Positions 1 to 5,187 of a stretch of DNA of 5,187 nt are shown piece by piece. The position numbers and the translations under genes were made by a program. Below the pieces are notes generated by a model. It was not told where the DNA came from. It searched no databases and saw only the letters and a list, made by a program, of their open reading frames with translations. Each line of letters begins with the position of its first letter. Position 1 is the stretch's first letter. The stretch is from Deltaproteobacteria bacterium (GTDB lineage Bacteria; Desulfobacterota; Desulfobacteria; Desulfobacterales; JAFDDL01), in assembly GCA_019310865.1 (NCBI GenBank), contig JAFDDL010000314.1:1-5187 (forward strand), in the 5' to 3' direction.

Positions 1-101
1 CCCCAACCACCCGGCAATGGGCTGATGAGATCGGGGCCGACCTGTATTGTACAGATGCCGGGTCGGCGCCGAAGCAGATTGCTGAACTCATTGGATCATA
101 A
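1..101 (+). CDS. Corrinoid (cobalamin-binding) methyl-carrier protein, C-terminal end only (MtmC/MtbC/MttC-like)
   Basis: An open frame enters from the left edge (first full codon at 3) and ends at TAA 99-101, giving 32 residues. The visible tail contains QWADEIGADLYCTDAG followed by an amphipathic helix ending IAELIGS. This resembles the closing helix of the Rossmann-like B12-binding domain of methylamine and methanol corrinoid proteins, which typically end with an ADEIGAD-type segment, an acidic/alanine turn and a last helix. In the family, this protein carries Co(I)/methyl-Co(III) cobamide between a substrate-specific methyltransferase and a second methyltransferase acting on coenzyme M or tetrahydrofolate. 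The DxHxxG cobalt-ligand motif would lie upstream of the window and cannot be checked. The next gene is an MtmB-family methyltransferase 84 nt downstream on the same strand, as in mtmCB operons, which supports the call. The exact subfamily (MtmC, MtbC or MttC) cannot be told from 32 residues. Confidence 0.78.
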   Translation, partial: PTTRQWADEIGADLYCTDAGSAPKQIAELIGS

Positions 102-122
102 TCCGGCAAAGCCGAAATGGAA

Positions 123-150
123 GTGCTGAGTGCTCAGTGCTGAGTGCTCA
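123..150 (+). repeat. Four tandem copies of a 7-bp unit GTGCTSA (S = G or C)
   Basis: Read directly, the stretch is GTGCTGA, GTGCTCA, GTGCTGA, GTGCTCA, followed by a broken fifth unit starting GTG at 151. It can equally be described as two perfect 14-bp copies (123-136 and 137-150). Alternating CTGAG and CTCAG segments are mutually complementary, so the transcript could form short competing hairpins (for example 126-130 with 133-137, or 140-144 with 147-151). It lies between the corrinoid protein stop and the methyltransferase ribosome binding site, ending 35 nt before the start codon. A role in intercistronic mRNA structure or copy-number variation is inference only. Confidence 0.85.
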
Positions 151-171
151 GTGAAGCGTCTAAATCTCAAC

Positions 172-177
172 AAGGAG
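172..177 (+). promoter_or_regulatory. Shine-Dalgarno site of the MtmB-family gene
   Basis: AAGGAG ends 8 nt before ATG 186-188, a near-ideal sequence and spacing. It fixes the start of the 460-residue methyltransferase and argues against the overlapping ORF that starts at 130 in another frame. Confidence 0.85.
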
Positions 178-185
178 ACTGAACC

Positions 186-1568
186 ATGTCCGTACCGTAT
201 CATATGTGGGAGATTCAGGAACGTTCCCTCACCGGCCCGTACTGTGATGACAATGATTTTTTACCTAAAATCTTTTCACCGAAACTTAAAGAGGTCATAC
301 AAAAATACGACATCAAGGCTGATTTGAGCCATCCGGTCCCTGTGGATGACAATATGGCGGATCGGCTTTGGCAGGCTGGATGGGAACTGTTCCGGGATGT
401 GGGTCTGTACAACACGGATACGCACCGAATGATCCGTCTGTCGGACCAGGAGATCAAAGAGGCGCTCTACTCGCTTCAGGATGAATATCGCGTCGGAGAA
501 GGGCGAGACGCCAGGGTTTGGCGCTACCGGGATATCGAGGACAAGAATCCGCCTTTTTGCATATACAGTGGAGATGCCACCTGCTCCGAGGCGTTGCACT
601 ACTCTCAATGTGTGGCCTATCTCAAGGAGCCGCTGCTGGACGGATTCTGTGCCCCAATCCTGGAGGACACAATCGGGCAGAAAATACGATCCGGCTCCCC
701 CTCGGAAATCAATGCCTGCACGCAACATATCTACAATATGCGCCTGGCGGCAAAGCAGGTGGGGCGCCCTGGAACCTTTTTCGTTGCCGTCGGAACGGCG
801 GAGCACGACTCCGGGCAGATTGCCGTGTCAAACCCGGAGTGGGGCGTGCGGCCCACCGACACGAGAATTATCGGGACCTTGACGGAGTTCAAGACCGCCG
901 ATACGATGTTGAACCGCGCGGTGCATTGCGCCCAGTACGGGTGCTATGCCGGCAACTTGACCGGCCCCATATATGGTGGTTGGTGTGGTGGTTCCGAAGG
1001 CGTTGCAGTGGCCTTGGTGGCCTACAGCCTCAGCGGCTTGTGTATTCACGGCGCCATTTTCAACCAGCATTTTCCGTTTCACCTAAACTGGGGCTCCAAC
1101 ACGACCCGAGAATTGCTTTGGCCCATTGCCATGGCCGGGCAGGCCATGAGCAGAAACAGCCGGCTTCGATACACCTCCAACGGATTTGCAAATGCAGGCC
1201 CCATGACGGAAATGCTGTTCTACGAAACCGCATGCCATGCCATGGTCAGCACCGTATGCGGGTGGGATCTGTGGGAGATGGCGTCCACGAGAAATAAACT
1301 CAGGGATGCCGCCACCCCAATGGAAGCCAGAATCGGCGCTGAAGTGGGACATGCCGTCGCCCGTCAGGGAATGACCCGGGAAAAGGCCGATGAAATCGCC
1401 AACCGGATCTTGGAAAAATATGAAGATCAGGCGGCCACTGCACCTGCCGGTAAGCTGTATCAGGAATGTTACGACGTTGAAAGGGCACTTCCGACAACGG
1501 AACACCTGGACATGTTCCACAGGGTCAAGGAAGATTTAAGCGAATTGGGCATCAAGTTTCCCTATTGA
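186..1568 (+). CDS. mtmB: MtmB-family (monomethylamine-type) corrinoid methyltransferase lacking pyrrolysine
   Basis: Complete 460-residue cytoplasmic protein; archaeal MtmB is 458 residues. No signal peptide or membrane segment is apparent. The family is a TIM barrel that transfers a methyl group from its substrate to the cobalt of a partner corrinoid protein, here presumably the gene just upstream. Compared with Methanosarcina MtmB as I recall it, shared blocks are NTDTHR (76-81), GxGRDA (104-109), GRPG (193-196), LTEFK (232-236), YGGWCGGSE (263-271), WGSNTTREL (302-310), AGPMTEM (337-343), PMEARIGAEV (378-387) and APAGKLYQECYDV (419-431). Archaeal and bacterial Pyl-type MtmB carries pyrrolysine, encoded by in-frame UAG, at residue 202. 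Here the frame is uninterrupted and the aligned residue is Val202 (GTC, 789-791). The family symbol is given, but activity on monomethylamine is not implied and another methylated substrate is plausible. Thirteen cysteines fit an anaerobic cytosol. Start chosen from AAGGAG at 172-177. The 3' end overlaps the convergent regulator gene by 17 bp. Family assignment is firm; substrate is unknown. Confidence 0.9.
   Translation: MSVPYHMWEIQERSLTGPYCDDNDFLPKIFSPKLKEVIQKYDIKADLSHPVPVDDNMADRLWQAGWELFRDVGLYNTDTHRMIRLSDQEIKEALYSLQDEYRVGEGRDARVWRYRDIEDKNPPFCIYSGDATCSEALHYSQCVAYLKEPLLDGFCAPILEDTIGQKIRSGSPSEINACTQHIYNMRLAAKQVGRPGTFFVAVGTAEHDSGQIAVSNPEWGVRPTDTRIIGTLTEFKTADTMLNRAVHCAQYGCYAGNLTGPIYGGWCGGSEGVAVALVAYSLSGLCIHGAIFNQHFPFHLNWGSNTTRELLWPIAMAGQAMSRNSRLRYTSNGFANAGPMTEMLFYETACHAMVSTVCGWDLWEMASTRNKLRDAATPMEARIGAEVGHAVARQGMTREKADEIANRILEKYEDQAATAPAGKLYQECYDVERALPTTEHLDMFHRVKEDLSELGIKFPY
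1552..1568. other. Tail-to-tail coding overlap of 17 bp between the methyltransferase and the regulator
   Basis: The plus-strand methyltransferase ends with TGA at 1566-1568, and the minus-strand regulator ends with TGA read from 1554 down to 1552. The final residues GIKFPY of the first and INRET of the second are thus encoded on opposite strands of the same DNA. No stem-loop plus T-tract is visible on either strand around the junction, so full-length transcripts of the two units would be complementary at their 3' ends. Confidence 0.9.
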
Positions 1569-4500
1569 TACCCAGCTTTTTCATTCTGCCATACAGGGTA
1601 TTGGGATGAATATCGAGGATATCCGAGGCCGAGCCCTTGCCCTGTATCTTCCCACCGGTTGCTTTAAGGGCCCGGATAATATGCGCGCGCTCAAGTTCTC
1701 GAAGGGTTTCAATTCTACCCTTCTGATCCGTTGTGGTATGCTTATGGCTGGATTCCGGTAATTTGAATCGGGGCCCATGACTCAAAATCACGCCCCGTTC
1801 AATGACATTTTCCAGTTCCCGAATGTTTCCGGGCCAATCATAATCGATCAGGCGAGCCATATCGGCTTGTGATATTTTCTTCACCTGCTTTCTGAATTTT
1901 TTTTCATAGATTTTGAGAAAGTAGTATGCCAGAAGCGCAATATCAGCCTTTCGTTCCCGGAGGGGTGGCACATGAATCGGGAACACGTTGAGCCGGTAAT
2001 ACAGATCTTCCCGAAACCGATTTTCTTTCACATCCTCATATAGATCCCGATTGGTGGCTGCGATCAGCCGAAAATCCGATTGGACCGTTTTACTTCCCCC
2101 CAGTCGTTCGAACTCTCTGGTCTGGATGACCCGGAGCAGCCGCAGCTGGACATCCATTGAGATGTCACCGATTTCGTCAAGAAAGATGATGCCTTTATCG
2201 GCCAGTTCGAATCGACCCATTCGCCGGTCCCTGGCACCGGTAAACGCGCCTTTTTCATGTCCGAAAAGCTCACTTGTGATCAGGGTGTCTGGAAAAGCCG
2301 AGCAGTTCGTGCGAATAAAGGGCTGGTCGCTTCTGTCACTGCGCTGGTAGATGGCGCGTGCAACCAGCTCTTTTCCCACGCCGGTTTCACCCAATATGAG
2401 CACATTGGAATCCGTGGCGGCCACCTGCACGACCTTTTGCAGTACATTTTTTATTGCTTGGCTTTCTCCCACGATTTCGTCGAATTGAAAATTTTCAAAC
2501 TGCTGGGCCTCATAATATCGATTTTCCTGCTCGAGGGCTTCATAGGCCTCTGCATTGTCCATGGCGATGGCTGCCTGGGCGGCGAAAAAGGAGAGGATTT
2601 CAAGATCAGATTCTTCAAAGTTGCTCCGGAAAAACCGGTTGTCATGGTACAGCACGCCGACCACGGTGTCCCTGATTTTCATGGGGACGCAGATGCAGTC
2701 GCGGACGATAATATTCTGAGAAGTCTGTTTTTTTGTGGGTGCCCGTTTTTGAATTTGGCCGGTCTCGGTGGTAAAGGTTTTTTCAATTAAGCTCATTTGA
2801 GCGGCAAAATCCGGGTGATCGATATCATCGGTGGTCAGGTTTTTGGCCGCTCGCAGTACCGGCTTTTGGGTGGATGCCTCCTTATCCAGAAGGAAGATGG
2901 CGCCGCGTTCGGCGCCGGTGATGCTATTTGCCGTGGACAGAATATGCCCAGCCAACTCCCGGTTGTCTCGAATCACCACCAGGTCTTGACCGAGTTTCAT
3001 TATTTTTTTTAAAAGCCCCTTGTCGTCTTGACGATCCCTTCGTAAAAACATCAAGTCTTCGGGGAGCAAATAATCCCCGTACGTATCGAGGATCGGGCCG
3101 AGTTTCTGCATGGCCTTTCCGGCCCTGGTTTCATCATCGATCAGCAGGTATTGTCGAATCAGTTCAATATATGTTTTCGCTAATTCAGTCTGGTGCCCCG
3201 ATGCCGTCAGCCACTTAATCGACAAGTTGTACGATTGGATGATATTTTCGTGATCTTCTTTCGCCTTTCTTCGAAGAAGCCCCTGGCACCGATAGGCCAT
3301 TCCCTTTGCGCAAATATGTTTGCCTCTAACGGTGCTGTTAATCAATTTGTCGATGGGAAGTTTTAGAAAATCCGGTGATTGGCCCGCTTCTTCCAATTTC
3401 CAGCAAAGTTCAATCAGGTTAAACAAATGGTTGGGTACCATTTTCATCTTGTCGCTTAACTCAAGACATTGTTTTAGACACGCGATACATTTTTCCTGCT
3501 CATTGAGCCTGTTGTATGCTTCCGCCAGATATTGATAGCTATAACCCAAATAAATATCACTGGATGCTTTGGACGTTTTAACTTTCGAGCGCTTCAAGTG
3601 CTTCATCGCTTCATCGACACGATTAAGCTCAAGCAGTATGACGCCAATTCCGAAAGACAGCAATCCATCCACAAAAGCATCCCCTTTATCGGCATAATGG
3701 GTGGACAGGGTGTCCAGCAATCCCATTCCCTGGGTCACTTTTCCGGTCAGTCCGTAGGCGCAGCCCGTGTAAATGGTCGCCAGCGCGGAAAGCCTGGTTT
3801 TGGGATGTTTTGCTACTTCCGGTGCAAATTCCTCATAATTTGAAATGACTTGCACATATCGTCCCTGCCCATACAGCAGCAAGGTACTATATTCAGTGGC
3901 TGTTTGCTTGAGCATCGGTTCATTCAATTCTTCGATGATGTCCCATCCACGATGCAGATGACGAAGCGCGCTGTTCATGTTGCCAAGAAAATAATCCGTC
4001 TTGCCAAGGTGCATTTCCAAAATACCCATCCACGGCTTGTGGTCACGTTTTCGGGCCCTTTTCATTGCAGCGTGCAAGGCATCGGTGACAGGCGCGATGT
4101 GCGAATCGGGTTCGGAAAAATAAGAATATCCAATCGCCGATCTTATAAAAAGTTCATCCGCCTCCTCGTCGTCATTGTTTTTAAGGTCATCCAATACTTT
4201 GATAATATATGGTTTTGCCTTCTTGAATCGATTCATTTCCACATGAATCATACCGGCTTTCACCAGCCGGCGACAGCCTTCTATGCCATTTTTAATATTG
4301 AGAAGATGCGTTGCCACGAGCGTGATGGTTTCATCATCATCCACCGGCTCTTTCAGGAGAATATCGATGATGGCCTGGTTTGATCGTTTCCTTTCGCCCC
4401 GGTCCAATGTTTCTTTCAACTGATTGCGATCTTCATCGTTTTTGAATCGATACTTGCCGGGTTCTATTTGGATAATGAGCCCCTGTGCGATCCCGTCCTC

Positions 4501-4674
4501 GACGGACGAAAGAATCTCTGCGACCTTCAATCCGGTCAGTTCCAGAAGCCAGTCGATGGAAAAAAATCCCTCAAACAAGGATGCAAGGGTCAGCAGGCGG
4601 CGTTTGGAAGCGGTGACAACCATATTCAAAAGATTCTCCCCCATAATAATACCCATTGTATCCCACATTCGCAT
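1552..4674 (-). CDS. Sigma-54 enhancer-binding transcriptional activator with winged helix, TPR-like, GAF, AAA+ and Fis-type HTH domains
   Basis: Up to 1040 residues. Domains in order: a winged-helix-like module (about 23-90, resembling the one after the NTPase in MalT-type STAND proteins); helical TPR-like repeats (about 95-545, for example around 221-250, 341-364 and 375-410); a GAF domain (about 560-708); a short polar linker; a sigma-54 AAA+ ATPase (about 731-965); and a Fis-type helix-turn-helix (about 988-1036, with IHPNTLYGRMKKLGI). The AAA+ core appears intact: Walker A GETGVGKE (762-769), GAFTGA sigma-54 contact loop (809-814), Walker B IIFLDE (829-834), AATNRD sensor I (872-877), RFREDLYYRLNVFP (886-899) with the likely arginine fingers, and WPGNIREL (947-954) with sensor II. 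In this family ATP hydrolysis opens sigma-54 promoters. The ligand is unknown. There is no receiver domain, so a phosphorelay input is unlikely. A close paralogue lies 27 bp upstream. The start is uncertain: ATG 4674 has no Shine-Dalgarno site, whereas GGGGGAG (4642-4636) precedes TTG at 4629 and ATG at 4623. Control of the convergent methyltransferase operon is inference. Confidence 0.93.
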   Translation of the reverse strand: MRMWDTMGIIMGENLLNMVVTASKRRLLTLASLFEGFFSIDWLLELTGLKVAEILSSVEDGIAQGLIIQIEPGKYRFKNDEDRNQLKETLDRGERKRSNQAIIDILLKEPVDDDETITLVATHLLNIKNGIEGCRRLVKAGMIHVEMNRFKKAKPYIIKVLDDLKNNDDEEADELFIRSAIGYSYFSEPDSHIAPVTDALHAAMKRARKRDHKPWMGILEMHLGKTDYFLGNMNSALRHLHRGWDIIEELNEPMLKQTATEYSTLLLYGQGRYVQVISNYEEFAPEVAKHPKTRLSALATIYTGCAYGLTGKVTQGMGLLDTLSTHYADKGDAFVDGLLSFGIGVILLELNRVDEAMKHLKRSKVKTSKASSDIYLGYSYQYLAEAYNRLNEQEKCIACLKQCLELSDKMKMVPNHLFNLIELCWKLEEAGQSPDFLKLPIDKLINSTVRGKHICAKGMAYRCQGLLRRKAKEDHENIIQSYNLSIKWLTASGHQTELAKTYIELIRQYLLIDDETRAGKAMQKLGPILDTYGDYLLPEDLMFLRRDRQDDKGLLKKIMKLGQDLVVIRDNRELAGHILSTANSITGAERGAIFLLDKEASTQKPVLRAAKNLTTDDIDHPDFAAQMSLIEKTFTTETGQIQKRAPTKKQTSQNIIVRDCICVPMKIRDTVVGVLYHDNRFFRSNFEESDLEILSFFAAQAAIAMDNAEAYEALEQENRYYEAQQFENFQFDEIVGESQAIKNVLQKVVQVAATDSNVLILGETGVGKELVARAIYQRSDRSDQPFIRTNCSAFPDTLITSELFGHEKGAFTGARDRRMGRFELADKGIIFLDEIGDISMDVQLRLLRVIQTREFERLGGSKTVQSDFRLIAATNRDLYEDVKENRFREDLYYRLNVFPIHVPPLRERKADIALLAYYFLKIYEKKFRKQVKKISQADMARLIDYDWPGNIRELENVIERGVILSHGPRFKLPESSHKHTTTDQKGRIETLRELERAHIIRALKATGGKIQGKGSASDILDIHPNTLYGRMKKLGINRET
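1947..1980. repeat. 34-bp direct repeat shared with 5124-5157 (one mismatch), inside the two paralogous regulator genes
   Basis: On the plus strand, 1947-1980 and 5124-5157 match at 33 of 34 positions; the single difference is C at 1958 versus T at 5135. Both encode PIHVPPLRERKA in their regulators, just after the AAA+ arginine-finger region. Identity at almost all synonymous sites exceeds what protein constraint requires, while flanking sequence diverges more. A second similar segment covers the 3' ends (from about 1570 and about 4747). The repeat reflects paralogy of the two genes, not a mobile element. Confidence 0.8.
4636..4642 (-). promoter_or_regulatory. Candidate Shine-Dalgarno site favouring a shorter start for the regulator
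   Basis: On the minus strand the sequence GGGGGAG stands 6 nt before a TTG codon (4629-4627) and 12 nt before an ATG (4623-4621), both in frame with the 1040-residue reading. The longest start (ATG 4674-4672) is preceded by a T-rich stretch with no purine-rich site. The true start may therefore be TTG or ATG at residue 16 or 18 of the longest version; either keeps the winged-helix module intact. Confidence 0.5.
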
Positions 4675-4701
4675 AAAAACAACGCGTTTGCAGGAACCCT
4701 T
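4675..4701. other. 27-bp gap between the tandem regulator genes
   Basis: The space between the stop of the upstream regulator and the longest start of the downstream one is 27 bp (78 bp if the ATG at 4623 is used). It contains no recognisable promoter, sigma-54 -24/-12 element or terminator hairpin, which suggests that the two regulators are co-transcribed. A weak vegetative promoter cannot be excluded by eye. Confidence 0.5.
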
Positions 4702-5187
4702 TTAGTCGCGAATTTCCCCCGGTGATATGCGTTTTGGCCGTTTGATGCCCAGCTTTTTCATTTTGTTATACAGCGTGTTGGGGTGAATATCGAGGCGTTC
4801 GGCGGCTGCGCCCTTTCCCTGTATCTGGCCATCCGTTGCCTTAAGCGCCCGGATGATATACCGACGCTCCACTTCTTTAAGTGGTATTATTTCCCCCTGC
4901 TCATCGGTTTCCGTGTGCCGATGATGTATTTCCGGCAATTTGAATTGGGTGCCGGCACTCAAAATAACCCCTCTCTCGATCACGTTTTCCAGTTCCCGCA
5001 CATTGCCCGGCCAATCATATGTCATCAATTTCGCCATCGCAGATTCGGTTATCGTCTTAACCGGTTTTCTGAATTTTTTTTGAAATGTTTTCAGGAAATA
5101 ATATGCCAAAAGGGGGATATCCGCCTTTCGTTCCCTGAGGGGTGGCACATGAATCGGAAAAACATTCAGTCTATAATATAGATCCTC
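4702..5187 (-). CDS. Second sigma-54 enhancer-binding activator, C-terminal 161 residues only (runs off the right edge)
   Basis: The frame is open from the right edge to TAA (4704-4702), giving 161 residues. It begins inside the AAA+ domain at EDLYYRLNVFPIH, continues with VPPLRERKADI, a YDWPGNVRELENV sensor-II block, and a linker rich in His/Glu/Thr. It ends in a Fis-type helix-turn-helix (DIHPNTLYNKMKKLGI) with a short basic tail. The apparent start at 5148 is an internal GTG (the Val of VPPLRERK), not a real initiation site; the gene clearly continues upstream. It is about 70% identical to the neighbouring 1040-residue regulator over the shared 137 residues (98 identical by my hand count), so the two are tandem paralogues. 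The Fis-type HTHs are very similar, so overlapping operator recognition is possible. Its sensory domains, Walker motifs and GAFTGA loop lie outside the window. Same strand and 27 bp upstream of the other regulator, so probably one operon. Confidence 0.93.
   Translation of the reverse strand, partial: EDLYYRLNVFPIHVPPLRERKADIPLLAYYFLKTFQKKFRKPVKTITESAMAKLMTYDWPGNVRELENVIERGVILSAGTQFKLPEIHHRHTETDEQGEIIPLKEVERRYIIRALKATDGQIQGKGAAAERLDIHPNTLYNKMKKLGIKRPKRISPGEIRD

Noticed and set aside
104..114. Small inverted repeat CGGC-AAA-GCCG just after the corrinoid gene stop
   Set aside because: The stem is only 4 bp with no T-tract, too weak to call a terminator, and the downstream gene appears to belong to the same unit.
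123..150. Tandem repeats as a CRISPR array or iteron-type origin
   Set aside because: Units are 7 bp with no spacers and no Cas or replication gene nearby; they are simple tandem repeats.
130..327. 65-residue plus-strand ORF overlapping the methyltransferase start
   Set aside because: It begins inside the heptamer repeat, has no Shine-Dalgarno site, and lies out of frame under a well-supported gene.
276..806. 176-residue minus-strand ORF opposite the methyltransferase
   Set aside because: Its composition and lack of recognisable motifs fit a shadow of the codon pattern of the real plus-strand gene.
186..1568. Possibility that a UAG pyrrolysine codon is present in the methyltransferase
   Set aside because: The 460-codon frame has no internal stop of any kind, and the aligned position is a GTC valine codon.
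1966..1971. TGGCAC resembling a sigma-54 -24 element (also at 5143-5148)
   Set aside because: It sits inside the regulator coding region in a conserved protein motif, and the expected TTGC-type -12 element at the right spacing is absent (TCGG instead).
2257..2790. 177-residue plus-strand ORF opposite the GAF/AAA+ part of the regulator
   Set aside because: It is antisense to conserved AAA+ and GAF coding sequence with no ribosome binding site; a shadow frame.
3850..4383. 177-residue plus-strand ORF opposite the TPR region
   Set aside because: Antisense to the continuous regulator frame, with no motif or initiation signal; a shadow frame.

Overview
The window looks like part of the chromosome of a strictly anaerobic bacterium, most plausibly a sulfate-reducing or syntrophic member of Desulfobacterota (former Deltaproteobacteria). 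This is an inference from three things: a corrinoid-dependent methylamine-type methyltransferase next to its corrinoid protein, large sigma-54 enhancer-binding regulators in tandem, and mid-range GC content. No taxonomic marker gene is present.

Left part, plus strand (1-1568): the last 32 codons of a corrinoid (B12-binding) methyl-carrier protein, an 84-nt gap holding four perfect-period 7-bp direct repeats, then a complete 460-residue member of the MtmB (monomethylamine:corrinoid methyltransferase) family behind a good ribosome binding site. The order corrinoid protein then methyltransferase matches mtmCB of methanogens. The key observation is that this MtmB homologue has no in-frame UAG. 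The position matching pyrrolysine 202 of archaeal MtmB reads as an ordinary valine codon (GTC, 789-791). It is therefore a candidate pyrrolysine-independent MtmB-family methyltransferase, possibly acting on a substrate other than monomethylamine, by analogy with MtgB and other non-pyrrolysine members of the separate MttB family.

Middle and right part, minus strand (5187-1552): two consecutive sigma-54 enhancer-binding regulators that are close paralogues, about 70% identical over the shared C-terminal 137 residues. The upstream one is cut by the right window edge. The complete one (up to 1040 residues) has a winged-helix module resembling that of MalT/STAND proteins, a long TPR-like helical region, a GAF domain, a complete AAA+ domain with GAFTGA, and a Fis-type DNA-binding helix-turn-helix. 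Its last codons overlap the last codons of the methyltransferase gene by 17 bp, tail to tail.

Working model (inference): the corrinoid protein and methyltransferase move a methyl group from an unidentified, probably methylated amine-like, substrate into one-carbon metabolism. One or both adjacent regulators may sense a signal and switch on a sigma-54 promoter, which would lie outside this window. No RNA gene, CRISPR array, insertion sequence or convincing terminator was seen.
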